A stretch of 64,000 nucleotides of DNA from positions 32,467,786-32,531,785 of the forward strand of contig NC_063176.1 in the NCBI RefSeq assembly GCF_023159225.1. Direction: 5' to 3'. Origin of the DNA: Perognathus longimembris pacificus (Eukaryota > Chordata > Mammalia > Rodentia > Heteromyidae). This document shows, in pieces, positions 48,348-61,889 of this stretch (positions are counted from its first letter, which is position 1; each line of letters opens with the position of its first letter). A model generated the notes under the pieces. The model did not search any database. It was not told the DNA's origin and saw only the letters and a list, made by a program, of their open reading frames with translations. The position numbers and the translations under genes are program-made.

Positions 48348-49300
48348 GCGTACCAATTAAATTTTCAACATTTGGTCTTGTATACTGTGTTCCTCATAGA
48401 GAGTGGATATATTGTATCTTCTAAGCTCAATATTAAGGAAAAATATATTCTGATTCCATATGTCAGAATTTCCCTAGCATTTTTCTTTTCAAATAAAAGA
48501 AGCAAGCAATTCACTTATCATGTGTTGCAAATAAATATACATAATCTATTCATTTTTTAAAGACTCTAGTAATGGCAGTCAAGTAAACAATGCTGTACAG
48601 AAAACGTCTTTGTCAGTGAGATTACTACCAAAGCACTCCTCTGGCTTAGTTACCAAACAGAGTGAAAGAATGAAGCAATAAAATAAAGGGGAAAGAAAAA
48701 ATGATCTAAGCTATGTATTCAAGTAAATGGAAAAAGAAATATTTCATTAACTTTTAGAGTGAACATTTTGGGAATGATTAAAAAATAATTGAGCAACTGC
48801 AGCCTAGCAGCACAGATGTGAAAGCCATTTCTGCAAAATGCAAACAGCTGGCAATCTCAAGTATTAGAAAACAAAGGCAATCAGTGGAAAACACTAATTT
48901 CACCAAGAGAGAATTGCCACAAGTCTAAATATATGCCATTTCCCATTAATTATTCACCTTATTCATATTGCATAATTTTCACAAAAGCAGTATTTTATCA
49001 TAACATAAAAATTCAGAGAAATTTAGAAATTTAATTTAGACCTGCAAGACATTTGCATACCATTAGCTACAACGTTTTAGAGCTCTAAATTATTCAATTA
49101 AAATTATACAATATAAAATTTTCCTCATATTAATAATGAAATATTATAAATACATAAAAATATTTTAGTTTGTTAAAATGGTTTTCCTATATATATATGA
49201 ACTTGTAACTAACTTTCTACACATAGATTTTTATGCATTTCCATAGTTTATGCTTATGCATATAATATTTAGCACTCTGTGATATGTAATAGAGATTTAT
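48348..49300. other. Unassigned AT-rich sequence
   Basis: No gene or repeat recognised. Confidence 0.5.
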
Positions 49301-49304
49301 TTTG

Positions 49305-49495
49305 TCTGTCCTGTTTTTAACTCTAGGCTAAATGCCTATAAGCATTTTACCACTTAAGCCATGACTCTAGACTTTTTAAATTTTTTTTTTTAGATAGACT
49401 CTCTCATGTGTTTTTCATGGCCCATTACTCTCCTCATACTATAATCCTTGTACCTAGTCCTTTCACCTAGCTGAGATTACAGATTTAATAATACC
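49305..49495 (-). repeat. Very diverged dimeric SINE
   Basis: TTTACCACTTAAGCCATGAC, GGCCCATTACTCTCCTCATA and TAGCTGAGATTACAG follow the order of the B1-headed dimer in minus orientation. A second 7SL-like remnant (CAAATAGCTGAAATTACAGG) is at about 49530-49630. Confidence 0.6.
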
Positions 49496-49639
49496 ATGAA
49501 AAAGTAGTTTTTTGACACTGAATTTTACTAACTTTTATTTTACTGATTGCTTCCAAGTTCATTCTTTTTTTCTCTACATCTCAAATAGCTGAAATTACAG
49601 GTATGATATACTGCAACCCACTGGCCTGCCATTTGTCGC

Positions 49640-52250
49640 ATAAGCACCCAGTAAATACTTAAATGAATATAGAGATTATTCTTTAAGTATGGATACATTT
49701 AGAATATAATTGTTTATTGTTACTCTTGCTAGAAGAATAGTTGCATTTAATAAATATAGCATAATACAATGCTTACTTGTTCCCACAAAATCCATTCCCT
49801 TCGTTATTATGCAAAGAAGCTAAAAGGTTCTTACTGTAAATTGAAACATCATTCAAACTTCAAATTGCACATCTAAATTTGCAAATGTGTACTGAGTATT
49901 TATAAGACAATGTTGAGTTAACAGGTAAAGTGCTTCTGTTTATAGCTTTAGTTTCTACAAAGGCTTATTCGTTGCAAAGTTTTGAATCTCATCATGTTAA
50001 ATATTGATGTACAAAGATGGAAAATTGTAATTTATTTACCCTTTCAGGAAAGAAAAATGACTGGAATTTTCTCTAGATGGTTTACTTGAGCAACATTTTT
50101 TTTTCTTCTTCTTTGAAAAAATAGAATTCATATGGGTCCATTTGGTGATACATCTTCTAGGACACTAACTGTAAATAAATGGAAATTTAGTTTAGTATTA
50201 CATTAATGCTAGATTCATATTTGTTCTTCATCACCTGTTACATCCATGTAAGAAATGTGAAATGAATTTTGACTACTTCATAAATACAACATTCCAAGTA
50301 CAGATCTCAGATATTATCTAAAGCCCTAAATATTGCAAGATTATTCTCTAGCCTGGGGCATTATAGGGCAGTATCTACAGGTTGAACCTTTCAGCAGATG
50401 GGCTCTACTGGAAGTAAGTTAGGTCCTTAGAGGAGACAATAGATCCAGGTCACTCCTCTATTTCTTCTTTCACCGCCCAGTGGCCCTAATGAGAATAACT
50501 CTCCTTAATCATGTGTCTCAGCCTTATGCACTGTCTTTCCACAGGCCCAAAAGCAATAGGCCAGTGTCAAAGGATGAAGACCTAGGGTCATAAATCTGTT
50601 TGCTCCTTAAGAATTGATGATGTCAAGCATAAAATTTTCAAAACTCTAGTGGCTAATGGAATCTTCTTCAAAACAGAAATTGTTTTGGTGAAGAGAATGA
50701 CAGAGAAGCAGTATTGCACAGAAAATACTATGTAGAAAATTAAACTAAAGGGAAGGATGTGTTATAACAGGTTTGTGAGTGGAAGACATTGTCAAAGACA
50801 GAGGTAGGAATACTCTGAAAGAAGAGACTAGACAAGTAATGAACTGACCCTATGGAAGGAAGGAAAGTCATGAAAGTGAGAAAGGCAGACTACACAAAAC
50901 ATGTTTTTTGCTCTGACTGATATTGAGAAAGACTGATTTAAAAGGAAAAGGTGCATAAAGTAATCTTTAACTATTATACTATCTTCTGTGTTAAAAAATA
51001 CAAATGGATTACTAGTTAAAAGAGAAGTGCAAAACAATTTAAATGAGAAAATGCTGAAAAATGGGACAGAGTTGTAGAGGTGTGGAGAAAAGTTAGAATG
51101 ATCAGTTCATTTTGAAAGTAGAAGAAAAATAGTTTAGTGGAGAATTGAATGGGAAAAAAAGAAATTCAGGTTATCCTAAATTAGCTTCAGGGTCCTCAAA
51201 ACTGTGCAGGTGATGCATGTTCCAACTCTCTACTACAAGCTCCTAGATTTCAATAAAAAGGAAAAAACAGGAACCACAACACAGTGAGACTGGATGATTG
51301 ATGGGAGTGGGGGAGATAGGGAAAAATATTTCTAAATTTCTAAAATTCTAAATTCTAAAAAAACATTTCTAATATGTCTGAAAGACAAGGGATCAGCAAA
51401 GGGAAATTCCATTACATGATAATGCCAAAAACCTGCATTGAAGCTATGAATTTAAATTGAACATTGTTATCATGTTCATGTTTTTCTCTGATCATATTTA
51501 GCTCTCCATGGATAAGTTTAGAGTAGGGAAAAAACTTTCATTTAACTGTGTGTTTTTCCAAGACTACAAAGTCTGAGGGGTACCAAGAGGGGAAAATTGG
51601 ATGGAGCAAGCTTTATACTACTGCAAGATGAACAGAATATGAGGTGAAGACATGAATGATGGGAGAAGTGAAATGGGGCATGTTCTTACATTGGTATAAA
51701 AATGGAACTGTAAACATGAGACTGAAAATCTAGTGAGTATGATATAGGAAGAACTGACAGACAGTGGGATAACTCAGCTACAATACATTTTTTTAGTTAT
51801 TAAAGGATATACACTGTTTCTTTAAAAATCTTGTAACAAAATTTAAGATTTAAAATCCTTAAAGATTTTACCTGTAAACTAGTATAAATGGATCTCTTGA
51901 ACTTTTAGGAAAACTGTTTGAATTAACCTTACCAACAGGCCTGTGTCTGTGACTATACACAGTAACCACTCTGCAAGTGTTGATAATTAGTAACACTGTA
52001 TTTGCCTGCACTGTTCATTAGATCATGAATATTGTTCATCCTTAGTTTAAGGATGAAATATTTGATTCATTTGCTACACTATATCTTCCAGATAAATCAT
52101 TTCTCTAGCTTTAAATTTTATTGTATTTTAATATGTTCCAATATTTAGAATGCATATTTGAAGGATTCTAATGCATTATATAGAAATTTATAATGTTAAA
52201 AACAGAAATATCACTGAGGTACTGTCACATATTTCCATGTGTGTTTGTTG
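49640..52250. other. Unassigned AT-rich sequence apart from the LTR fragment
   Basis: No gene recognised. 51340-51370 has short self-repeats (TTTCTAAATTTCTAAAATTC). Confidence 0.5.
50320..50645 (+). repeat. MaLR-like LTR fragment
   Basis: CCACAGGCCCAAAAGCAATA and GGCCAGTGTCAAAGGATGAAG-type blocks resemble the 3' part of ERVL-MaLR LTRs in plus orientation. Boundaries are uncertain. Confidence 0.4.
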
Positions 52251-52252
52251 TG

Positions 52253-52515
52253 GGTTGGTACTGCAACCTCAACTCAGGACCTTGGTGCTGGCCCTTTTTG
52301 GTGTTTTGTGCCCCCCCCCCCCCCTCAAATCTAGTGCTCCATCTACCAATTGAGGCAAAGCTTCACTTTGGACATTTTGGGGTTGTTATTTGGAGATAAT
52401 TGTCTCACAGATATTCCTGCCATTTGAAGTCAACCAGCTTCAAATAGTGGGCCAAAATATGTAAGGCTCCTGAGTAACTAGGATTACAGGCATGAGTCAC
52501 TGGTGCCCAGGTGTA
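52253..52515 (-). repeat. Dimeric SINE, B1-like head, with C14 run
   Basis: Right half first (CCTCAACTCAGGACCTTGGT), then TTTGAAGTCAACCAGCTTCA and GAGTAACTAGGATTACAGGC of the head. A homopolymer of 14 C lies at 52311-52324. Confidence 0.8.
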
Positions 52516-52550
52516 ACATGTTCCTTTGATCCACATCGCAAAGCCTATAA

Positions 52551-52620
52551 GTAATGTGTGTGTCACACACACACATATATACAAATATATATGTATACAT
52601 ACACACATGTATATACAGTA
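52551..52620. repeat. Mixed (CA)n/(TA)n low-complexity tract
   Basis: GTGTGTGTCACACACACACA followed by ATATATAC variants. Confidence 0.85.
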
Positions 52621-55600
52621 GAGAAAGTGTTGAAATATATTTATGTAAATATATATTGCAAACTTAACAATAAGCTAGGATTAATGGAAGTAAATAGTAA
52701 GTGTTTCATACTATAGCTCAGAATTATAACTCTGAGCAATAGGATTAAACATAAAGTCCTTTGTTAAACAATAACTCTTTTGTACAATTACTTAAAGATA
52801 ATTTGTAAACATTGCAGAAAATATGAAAAAAGTATGAACAAGATAATCTGACATACAAAAATTAAGATAAATTATGTAGGGAGTGTTTCTAATTACTTTT
52901 CTAATTATTTTTGTCTAAAAATTTATTCCCCATGCTTTTTTATCACTTCAGAAAGAATAAATTACAATTACTAGAAGCTGTCAACTAAATAAAATTTTCC
53001 TAATCCCATGAGATTATGAGAATGCTAATGGTTTTCATATTCCTTCAATCATCACAAATCCTATAAAATGAATTTTGCAGTTGTTTCCTGTTTTCTCAAT
53101 TTTTGTTACTAAAAATTCTTCACAAAACTGAATTGGCCATGTGCATCAGGAACACATTTTTGAAGTTTCTAGAGAAAGGAAAATATTTACAATGTGGAAT
53201 GGCAAAAATGCTGAACAATGGTCTCTAAATACATCATCAGATTTCCCAAAGGCAAAATCAAAATTATATTGTTATGACTTCCTTGCATTAAGCTCCCTTC
53301 TCATAAATACTGATTTTTTCAAGACAATTAATTTTTCAATAGTTCAAAACATTCAATATCTGGAGAAATTTATTTTTCACTTGGCATTTTGAGTCGAAAA
53401 CATGTGACTACAGATAGCCAATAAGTATTTCAATTTACAGAATTTATGAGGATTGGATGAATATAGGAGAAGTACTGGTATTTGAGATCATACATTTTGG
53501 CAATAGTATGGGAGTTTTGCAAGCTTTTCTGGAAATTAGTGAATAAACATCTTTACCTTTGTCTCTGTAATTCAATCAACATTCAGAATTCTAACCATCT
53601 CTCATTTAATCAACAAATAAAGTTTGAAAAATCAGCCAATTAAGCTCCCAAAGAGTTTCTTAAGTTCTTGCTTAAAGCTCCAAACTTCCTGAACATTAAT
53701 TCATATTTTTTCAATTTTACAGAAGCAGATATAAGGAATTATAGCTTATAATATGCAGATTTCAAGGTGTAAGTATAATCTAAAATATTTTGGAATGTTT
53801 GCATCATTAATGTATCCTATCAAACTTTCCAAAAGAAAGATCTTAGGTAAGTTTTGAAAATTCATTTTGTTTAGCAAGTAGTGCATGTAGAATATGTCAT
53901 ATCTACTTAAAATAAGGAAGAGGATTGATATAAAATATTTTCATTTTGTTAAGGTTGTTTTTGCCTTCTACTTTGACCATCCAAGAGCACTTGCCCTACT
54001 TTTGGGCCAGGGTACTTAATACACATAAATTTCTATTAGAGTTTCCAAATTATAAATATTACTACAAATGTGTCTTAAAGCAATAAAGGAGGCACATTTT
54101 TGTAGGATGCTGAGAAGTTTGCTGAAAAAAAAAGAGAATTTGGATTCTAGAAATCTAATGATTGAGATGAACTGTAACCAATTTCACCTAGGCTCCAATG
54201 AGGATGAAAGATTAAGAACATAGTAGAATGATGCTGTAGTCCAAAGTTGGTAGCTAATAACTTGTTTGTGAATATAAATTATTTGCTAATGAAGAGGTAT
54301 GGATCTCTACAATAGCAAAAGTATTAGCAAAAACTATTGGTTTAACTAACAACACATTACAACTTGTCATTAAATTTACTAAATATGTTAGACTAGTGCA
54401 AGATGCTTGTAATATGAAAATGTGCTATTAAAGGGAAGTGAAGAAGGAATACCTCAAAACTGCATCTTGATCAACTTTTCTGCAAATCTCAAAGTTCTAC
54501 AATAATAAATTTAGGAGACTTGGGGTTCAGCTGTGTGAAGGTGACAGAAAGGATGGCACAGATCAAGACACATGGAAATTAACAAGAAAATTAACATGTT
54601 GGATAGAAACTACTTTGTAAAACAATTTAAAGTCAATTTGAAGAAAATATGTTAAAATAATATTTACATATTATCTTTGCATTGAATGCAAGCAGAATTC
54701 AATGTCTATAAATACCATGAAAAATAATAAATTGATATTTTATTTATGTAGTGTTTGAAAAGAGCCAATATAAAACTGCAAACAACAGAAATAATATTTA
54801 AAATATTCCTCTAAATATCATTCTCTTGGTACTTAATATATAGTATAAGTAACAAGTACTGATTAATAAGAAGTAAATATAGTTTACACTAAAATGTGTA
54901 ATTAAAGAAGTATAATTTAACCATATCAGAAATGCAAGGATGGCTAAATAGCAATCATCTCTCATAATGGCTCTGTAACCAGTCTCATAAAAATAAAACT
55001 ATTAAAAAATTTGTAATAAAATATGCACATATGAAATTATCAAAATATACTACAATCAAAACCAGTATTCTGCTGTCCAATGACAAAGTCAAAAATTATA
55101 CTAAAGTCAGGTATAAGAATAGCAATCTACAATAAAAATTAAAAAAAAAATAGCAATCTACTATTGCTGTAATTTTAGCCAATACAATTTCACTGTTAAC
55201 AAAATAATGTAAAAACCTACCATAAAAATATTTGATATTTTCAATATGTGTGGATTATGTGGTCATATGAATCACAAAAATAGGAAGCAATAATTATATG
55301 AGTAATAAATAAAATAGTTGATGCAAGTATATTTTAAGAAAAAATTAGATCTTTCCCAATTCTCTTATAAGCTAATAAATTTATTTATTCCAATGAAAAA
55401 TCAATGTCATAAAATATTGTGTATCAATTCAAATTCTGAGGTTCCTTGTAAACATTCTAGTATTTTAATACTTTAAAATAACTAATCCAGACACATAAAA
55501 TATTCATGTGAGGAGTGAGCACAAAAATAATTGAAAACGGATAATTTTGTAGCAAAACACTTTATATTCTAATATTGATCATATTAAGATTTTAATTAAT

Positions 55601-57586
55601 AAAATAATGTAATACCAATATGAGAATAATGCAACTTTATCAGTTGCAGCAGGTAATGCACTATTTGATGAAGCAATAAGGCACTAATGAGCAGTGGGAT
55701 TTACAATATTTGTTTAAACTTAAGATCCCTGGAACTGAATAGTTTCAGATAATTATTCAATCATCTGAAATTACTCTGTCTCTTCTCTGACCTTTACAAT
55801 ATGCATTCCTGGAAACAAATAAATCTTTGCATAAAAAAATTATGAAAGAATATGTGGAAAGAAAACTTTCTTTCTACAATGCTCTGAAATATCAATGAAG
55901 ACAATCAGTTTTTAATATGCCATTTGCCAGAAGTAGGATTATAGTGACTTTTGAAGGTGTATCACCATCCGTATTCTGATCTTTCTTCACACATATGATC
56001 TTGGGAACATAACTGAGTTAATGTCAAGTGACAGTAAGGGATGTTGAGAAATAAATCATACACCCTGTCCCATTTTCAGTCAAGAATACGGTAGACAGTA
56101 CAGAGCCACTTATAATAATAACACTTGATTAAAGTAGTGTCCTAATCAATGGAATAAAGACTTGGAGGACTCACATTATCTGGAACAAATTGGTTAAATA
56201 AAATAGTGATGAAATGTATCTTTCATGATACTGGGAAAGATTGAAAGACACAGACAAAATCATGAGGAAAAATAATAATCTCTGAATATTTGCCAATTTA
56301 AAACACTACAATTCAAGAAGTAAAATGAGAAGAATGTATAATTTTGAAATACAAATGACAGTACATAAAAATGTATAGCTACAAAACATTTTAAAAAATC
56401 AACTCACCTTTCAAATAAAGTGATTAAAAATGTTTATTACTCTTTTATTATTCTAGTGGTTTCCTGATAAAAATAGGAAACAGATATGGAAATTCACTCA
56501 AGGAAGAGGTAACATAAATCTCTGCAGAAAATGTATATTTCTTTGCACTAGAAATTTTTGAGAATTATTTTAAGAAATAAATCACGGTGCAAAAAGATAT
56601 ATGCTTATGAATACTTATTCATAATACCGTTTTTATAGTAACAGTGTTCAGAAGCCACATAAATGTACATTACAAAGTTTGGTCAAGTTAATGACTGCAC
56701 ATGAATTATGACTTTTTTAGCAATCATTAAAATGATAATGTGGCATATTCATTTAGCTGAAAAGTGACTGGGACATTCAGCTGATTGCTAATGTTTTACA
56801 GTGAAACAGAGAAGATGGATATAAAGCATTAATCTTCTCTCAAAACACAACCCAAATAAATACAATTAAATTGTGAGTGTCCCTGTTTGTATATAAGTAG
56901 GTGTATATGAGAAAATGTGGATGCTGGTACAAGAAAGGATGTATGCCTAAAGATTAAACAAGAAGCACAGGAGTACCACCACGGACTGGTTGGGTGATGA
57001 ACATAGACTTCCAGATATACTTTTGTGCTTACAACAATAACCATCACTTTATCAGAGGGAAAAACAGATCATGGAAAGAGAAATGTTTTGTCAGATTCCA
57101 ATCTCTGGGAGGTTTAAACCTTAGTAATTTTTTCTAGAATTTGTTAATTTGCATAAAATGGCAATAAAAATAAATACAAAATTCAACTATGCAATTCCAC
57201 AGTAGAAAGCTTGGAATCAGTTATATTTTAAAAATGTGATGTGAAGATTCAGAATATACAACAAGGTTTTCTGGGGCTTTTGGTCTACATTTTATTTTAA
57301 AAACCAGTATTTTAAATAGAACTGAATGAAAATAAAGACAGTTCCTAATCTATGTTTGTATATTAAATTCATTTAGCAGATCTAGTTAGACAAGTTAAGG
57401 GTACCTGACACACTAAGCAATCAAAATGAAACAAAAATGTTATCTTCAGAAAAATAATGGCAATTGAAATGTTAAAGCTGATACCTATAATTAAAACAAC
57501 TGGAAAATATTTTTTAAAAGAGGAAAGATTATTGCTTATATTTTTAACTTGTGTTTACTAAACTATTTATTGACATTTTTCTGGAG
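52621..57586. other. Unassigned AT-rich sequence
   Basis: About 5 kb with no gene, SINE or young L1 that I can recognise. The largest repeat-poor block of the window. Confidence 0.5.
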
Positions 57587-57822
57587 GGGGTAGGGGTCAG
57601 TCATTAGGCTTGATCCAACCGATTGATGCTGTCCCTGAGCTCTTTTGCTCAAGACGAGCACTCTACCACTTTGAGCCACAGTGCCACTTCTGATTTTCTG
57701 GTGGTTCGTTGGAGGTGAGAGTCCCACAGACTTTACTGCTGGGGTTGGCTTTGAACCATAATTCTCAAATCTCAGCCTTCTGTGTAGTTAGGATTACAGG
57801 CATTAGCTGCAAGAGCCTGAAT
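57587..57822 (-). repeat. Dimeric SINE, B1-like head
   Basis: CTGTCCCTGAGCTCTTTTGC, GAGCACTCTACCACTTTGAG, GGTTGGCTTTGAACCATAAT and GTTAGGATTACAGGCATTAG in minus orientation. Confidence 0.88.
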
Positions 57823-58800
57823 ATTTATTATCATTTTGATTCCTATGTATTTTAGCTTATAACAAAATACTATTAAAAAGTCTTTTCATTTTATAAATAA
57901 TATTATCTTGCTTAAGTAAATTTCATATGTGTATAGAAATATGTCTAAAAAGAAAATTATAAAAATGTTAGCTTTGATCTGTTAATTAGATTTAAAATGG
58001 TATTTGTTTCTTTGCATTTTATTTGACTATTCAGAAATATTCATTAGAATGTATACTTTTGAATTTCATATATGAAACATCTACCTATGGTTTCAAAATA
58101 TAACAGTGTGATATACCAGATACATCAGGAAAGTGGACTAAGTTGCTAATTAGTAAGTTTATGGTCAATAAAAATACTTCAAGTAAATATATTTAGTTTG
58201 GACCATAAAACAATGATAACTGTAAGGAAATATATAGAAAATTACACTTTTAGAAAAGAATTTTAATAACATTGCTGCCTAGTTAAACTAAAATGAACTC
58301 ATGCTGATTAATTTGACATTTAAATTTAAAGTATTTTAAATTTATTCACATAATATAATTTATCCTGATTCTCATGTAGTCGTGAGTGCTATTTAAGATC
58401 ACATGAACATAAAATTCTAACATACAACATTTTTATATCTCTAAATCAAAATTCATTTAGAAAGATTCACTGTGGGCATACAGCGCTCAACAGATTTGAT
58501 AACCAAATTTGATTCATTCAATTATGAATATATATGCATATATATTCCATATGATGTACCAGGCATGATTGTTGTAAGCATGTGTGTGTATTTATTTTCT
58601 GCATCAATAAAAAAAAATTACTTCTACCACCCATTGATTAGATATGCCTTCTTATTAGCCAGTTAAGTGTGCAATGACTTATTCCACAGATCTGAGGCCT
58701 GAGGACATCAGCATAAAAGTATCAGTGGCTGGGGAGGGACATGTGTCTGCATTCAGAGGATGTTATCAGATTCTTCCTCTGATAAAGAAGGAAATCCTAC
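57823..58800. other. Unassigned AT-rich sequence
   Basis: No gene or repeat recognised. Confidence 0.5.
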
Positions 58801-58809
58801 TAGAGAAGC

Positions 58810-58930
58810 TCAAGTTCTTATCTAAACCTAATTATTCCCCAAAGGCACCATTTCCTAGCACTGTCTCATTAGAGGTTAGTGTTTCAACATACGGATTGTG
58901 TGGGGAAACAAACATGAAGCCATAAAAGCC
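58810..58930 (-). repeat. MaLR-like LTR 5' fragment
   Basis: CCCCAAAGGCACCATTTCCT, CATTAGAGGTTAGTGTTTCA and GGGGAAACAAACATGAAGCC resemble the 5' end of MST/MLT1-type LTRs read on minus. The 83-codon plus frame at 58674-58925 lies partly in this and has no domain signal. Confidence 0.5.
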
Positions 58931-60224
58931 TGCCAAGAGAGGTATAATTAAAATTGAGAGGACAATCCCATAAAAAGAATACACAGCAAAGACTCAGAAT
59001 GAAACAGAAGGAAGACAATTCTGAGGCAATAACTTTGAGTCACATTACAAATAGCAACCAGGAATTAAATGGAAATGAGTGGAAGTGCTGCCTCTCCAAA
59101 AAAAACACCCTTATGGTCTTAAAAAATTAAAAAAGTAAGAGAAAAAGTGTAGGTAGAAATCCAAAGTCCATGAGGCTAAAATAAACAACAGAGGTGAAGG
59201 TGAATGTTTATAAAGTTGGAATTTTTTTTAAAAGGGATTTGAACACGGAAAGAATTTGCCAATATCTTTTCTTTTGTAAATCTCAAAGCGTTCCAAGTAA
59301 GGGAAAATTCATTTAAAAATTTTAATTTGGGGCAACATAAAGGACTAAAGTATATGCTAAAGTCTCAATGAAGCATATACTATAATTAAATTTAATGAAC
59401 AATCCAGAAAATACCAAGCTATATAGACAGAAAATAGGTTCATGGTGGCAGAGATATGGTTTTGGGTTTGTTTCGTTTTGGGGGAAATGATGAAAATCTT
59501 CCAACACTATGGTGATCTTGTGAATATATTAAACTTCATTGAATTGCTCATCTCAGGTAAATTATATTGTCTATAAACAATATGCATAAATAAAGCTATT
59601 ACTTAGAATTAAAAATCTCAAAGGTTTCTCAAAAGAAAGGATTTTCTGCCTCTTTTAAAGATGTATTGGCGTAGGTGGAAAGGAACGGCCTCTATCTAGT
59701 GGCTACTTGTTGTAAACACATTTCAGGCCAGCACCTGGACAGAAAGCAGAGATTTTAGCCCTCAGCATAAATAACTTGATTCGGTTGGCACAATGGATGG
59801 CTGTGCAGGTAGCCCAATGGGCTTCCTATGGAGTCAATAGTTCATCTTTGGCTTTGAGACTCTAGGCAGTGGACTCAATAATGCCTGCTCCGACTTCTTA
59901 GATACTATAAATAGCTGCTGCTTTTATAAGCCACTAAATCCCAGCAATGTGTTTTCTCAGGAACAGAAACTCATAAAATTTGTCTAATTGTGTAGATTCA
60001 AATCAGAGAAGACAATGTTCTACTTACTGGAAAGGAATTTGACTTGTTGCTACTTGGGCATAATGTTGTAGTGTTCTTCTCAAGCCTGCCTAAAGGTTTC
60101 TTGTATAATATCAAAGAAGATGTTAGGTTTTTGATGTTGTCAAATTCCAGATCCCACTTAAAACTAGTGTATGGAGATCAATCATTTATAGCTACATCAA
60201 AGATTGCAATCTTGGAGACAGTTC
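58931..60224. other. Mostly unassigned sequence, possible LTR remnant
   Basis: At about 59860-59980 (TTTATAAGCCACTAAATCCC, then GTGTTTTCTCAGGAACAGAA) there is a weak likeness to an MLT1-type LTR 3' end in plus orientation. The rest is unrecognised. Confidence 0.3.
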
Positions 60225-60655
60225 TATAAGGTCCACACCCGGGAGGGCTCCATGCAGATGTCCCTTACCTGTTTAAGTCTGTGCCCAGTGCCTGAGTTAC
60301 CTAGGTAACTGGCACACCTGGAGGCAATTGCCTCCTTCTTCTCTGAGGTCACATCCAATCCACCTGGCCATATCTCCCACCTTTCCCTATATAATCCAGC
60401 TCACCGCAGTCCCCTCTCACTTTCCTTTTCTCTCTTCTCTCTTTCCTTTTCTCTCTCACTCTCTCTTGCTCTTTTCTCTCCCCTTTTGCCTTCTTCCTTC
60501 CCCTTTGTCTCCCCAGGCCTCCATCTTGTATGGGCTGACAGCCTTTCTGGAGAACCTTACCCTTTCCATGCTAATAAGCATGTAGGCTACTTTTTTGTCT
60601 GCACAGTGAGCTGAGCAAGGATTGCTACGATCTCTGTAATCCAGAAACATTTAGT
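60225..60655 (+). repeat. Probable solo LTR of an endogenous retrovirus
   Basis: A GC-richer block with LTR layout: promoter-like CCCTATATAATCCAGC at about 60388-60403, a long C/T-rich stretch (60410-60515), a leader-like region, and CTAATAAGCATG (an AATAAA variant) at about 60570. No internal retroviral genes flank it. I could not fix the TG/CA ends or a TSD. The 85-codon frame at 60328-60585 is the C/T tract read through. Confidence 0.45.
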
Positions 60656-61889
60656 ATCCATGAAAGTGCTTGATGACACAAGAACAAGTGAAAGTGTTTT
60701 TTTTTTTTTAGTTATTATTACACAGGAATGGAGAAATGGAGGGTGTTTAGAACTTTTCTATTGTCTTTTTATCAGACGAATGAATATAAAAGGGACTTCT
60801 TCCTTTATCTGTCCCCAATATTATGTGATCATTTTAGTGTGAAGTTTCACTAACTGAAATGGAGCACTCAAATGATACATAATTCTCAGGGTCCTCTCAG
60901 TACTTTTATTGAGATTTACAACTATTTTTATAATATATGTGTTTAAATAGGTATCTATTTTGTATAAGTGTATGTGGACTATGCAGCTAAACTCTTACCT
61001 ACAGTGTCATATTTGAGAATATCTTTATTTGATAAAGCATAACAAGTTTATCAATAAGGAGTAAAATTGTTATTTCAAAAGTAAAGTCAATACTTACCAA
61101 ATTTACTGATAACTGCTGTATGTATAAAGACATATACCTGCACAGAAGTTAAAAGACCTCAAAGACATCAAGGAAGAAAAGAATCACCAAAATTTGTTAG
61201 TAATAGAAATCTCAAGAAGATAATTTAGGAATTTGTTTCTTAAATTTAGGGAAAAAAAAAGAATTACTGCTGATATTTGTATCAGAAATTTATAAATAAA
61301 AGTAAATTCTCGGTCTTCATTTTAAACTGAATTAATATGTTTAAGGAGTGCCATGAAGGAGCTGCGACTAAACAAAGCAATTTAGGAATACAATTCAGTG
61401 ATACCAATGTCACCTTTTTCAACATTCTCCCTAATCCCTTCCCTCTCATTCCTTTCCTCACGTTTCTTAATTTTGTAGGATTTTAAAATTCCTGTTTTTT
61501 ATGATGGGAATAATAAGAGCAAACCATTGCAGGATCATAGTTAGTGCTGAGGAATGATGCTTAAACATCTATTGCCAAAGTGGACTGAATAGAAAGACAA
61601 AGGTAATTATACAAAGCTTTCTGTGTAAGGATTAATTTATTAGCTATCTAATGAATGTACTGAGGTTTTTATATTTAGTATTAATAACTCAGAGTCCATC
61701 AAGTTAGATAACTTCTAAATTTCTATTGAGTAAATATTATACTTGTAAAGATTATAGTTTAATGGACTTCTAGGTCATACAATAGTCTTATATGTAACCC
61801 AGCAAACTTCCTTCAAAATGCTATTCGTGATATATTCTGAATACTGTATTCATTTGGATGTTTCCTTGGCTCTAGTATGATTAGCATAC
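60656..61889. other. Unassigned AT-rich sequence
   Basis: No gene or repeat recognised. Confidence 0.5.

Noticed and set aside
52621..57586. A hidden gene in the large repeat-poor block
   Set aside because: No frame above about 83 codons, no codon bias, and no splice-flanked island that I can support.
60328..60585. 85-codon Ser/Pro/Leu-rich frame as a secreted peptide
   Set aside because: It is the C/T-rich tract of the probable LTR read through. Composition explains the lack of stops.
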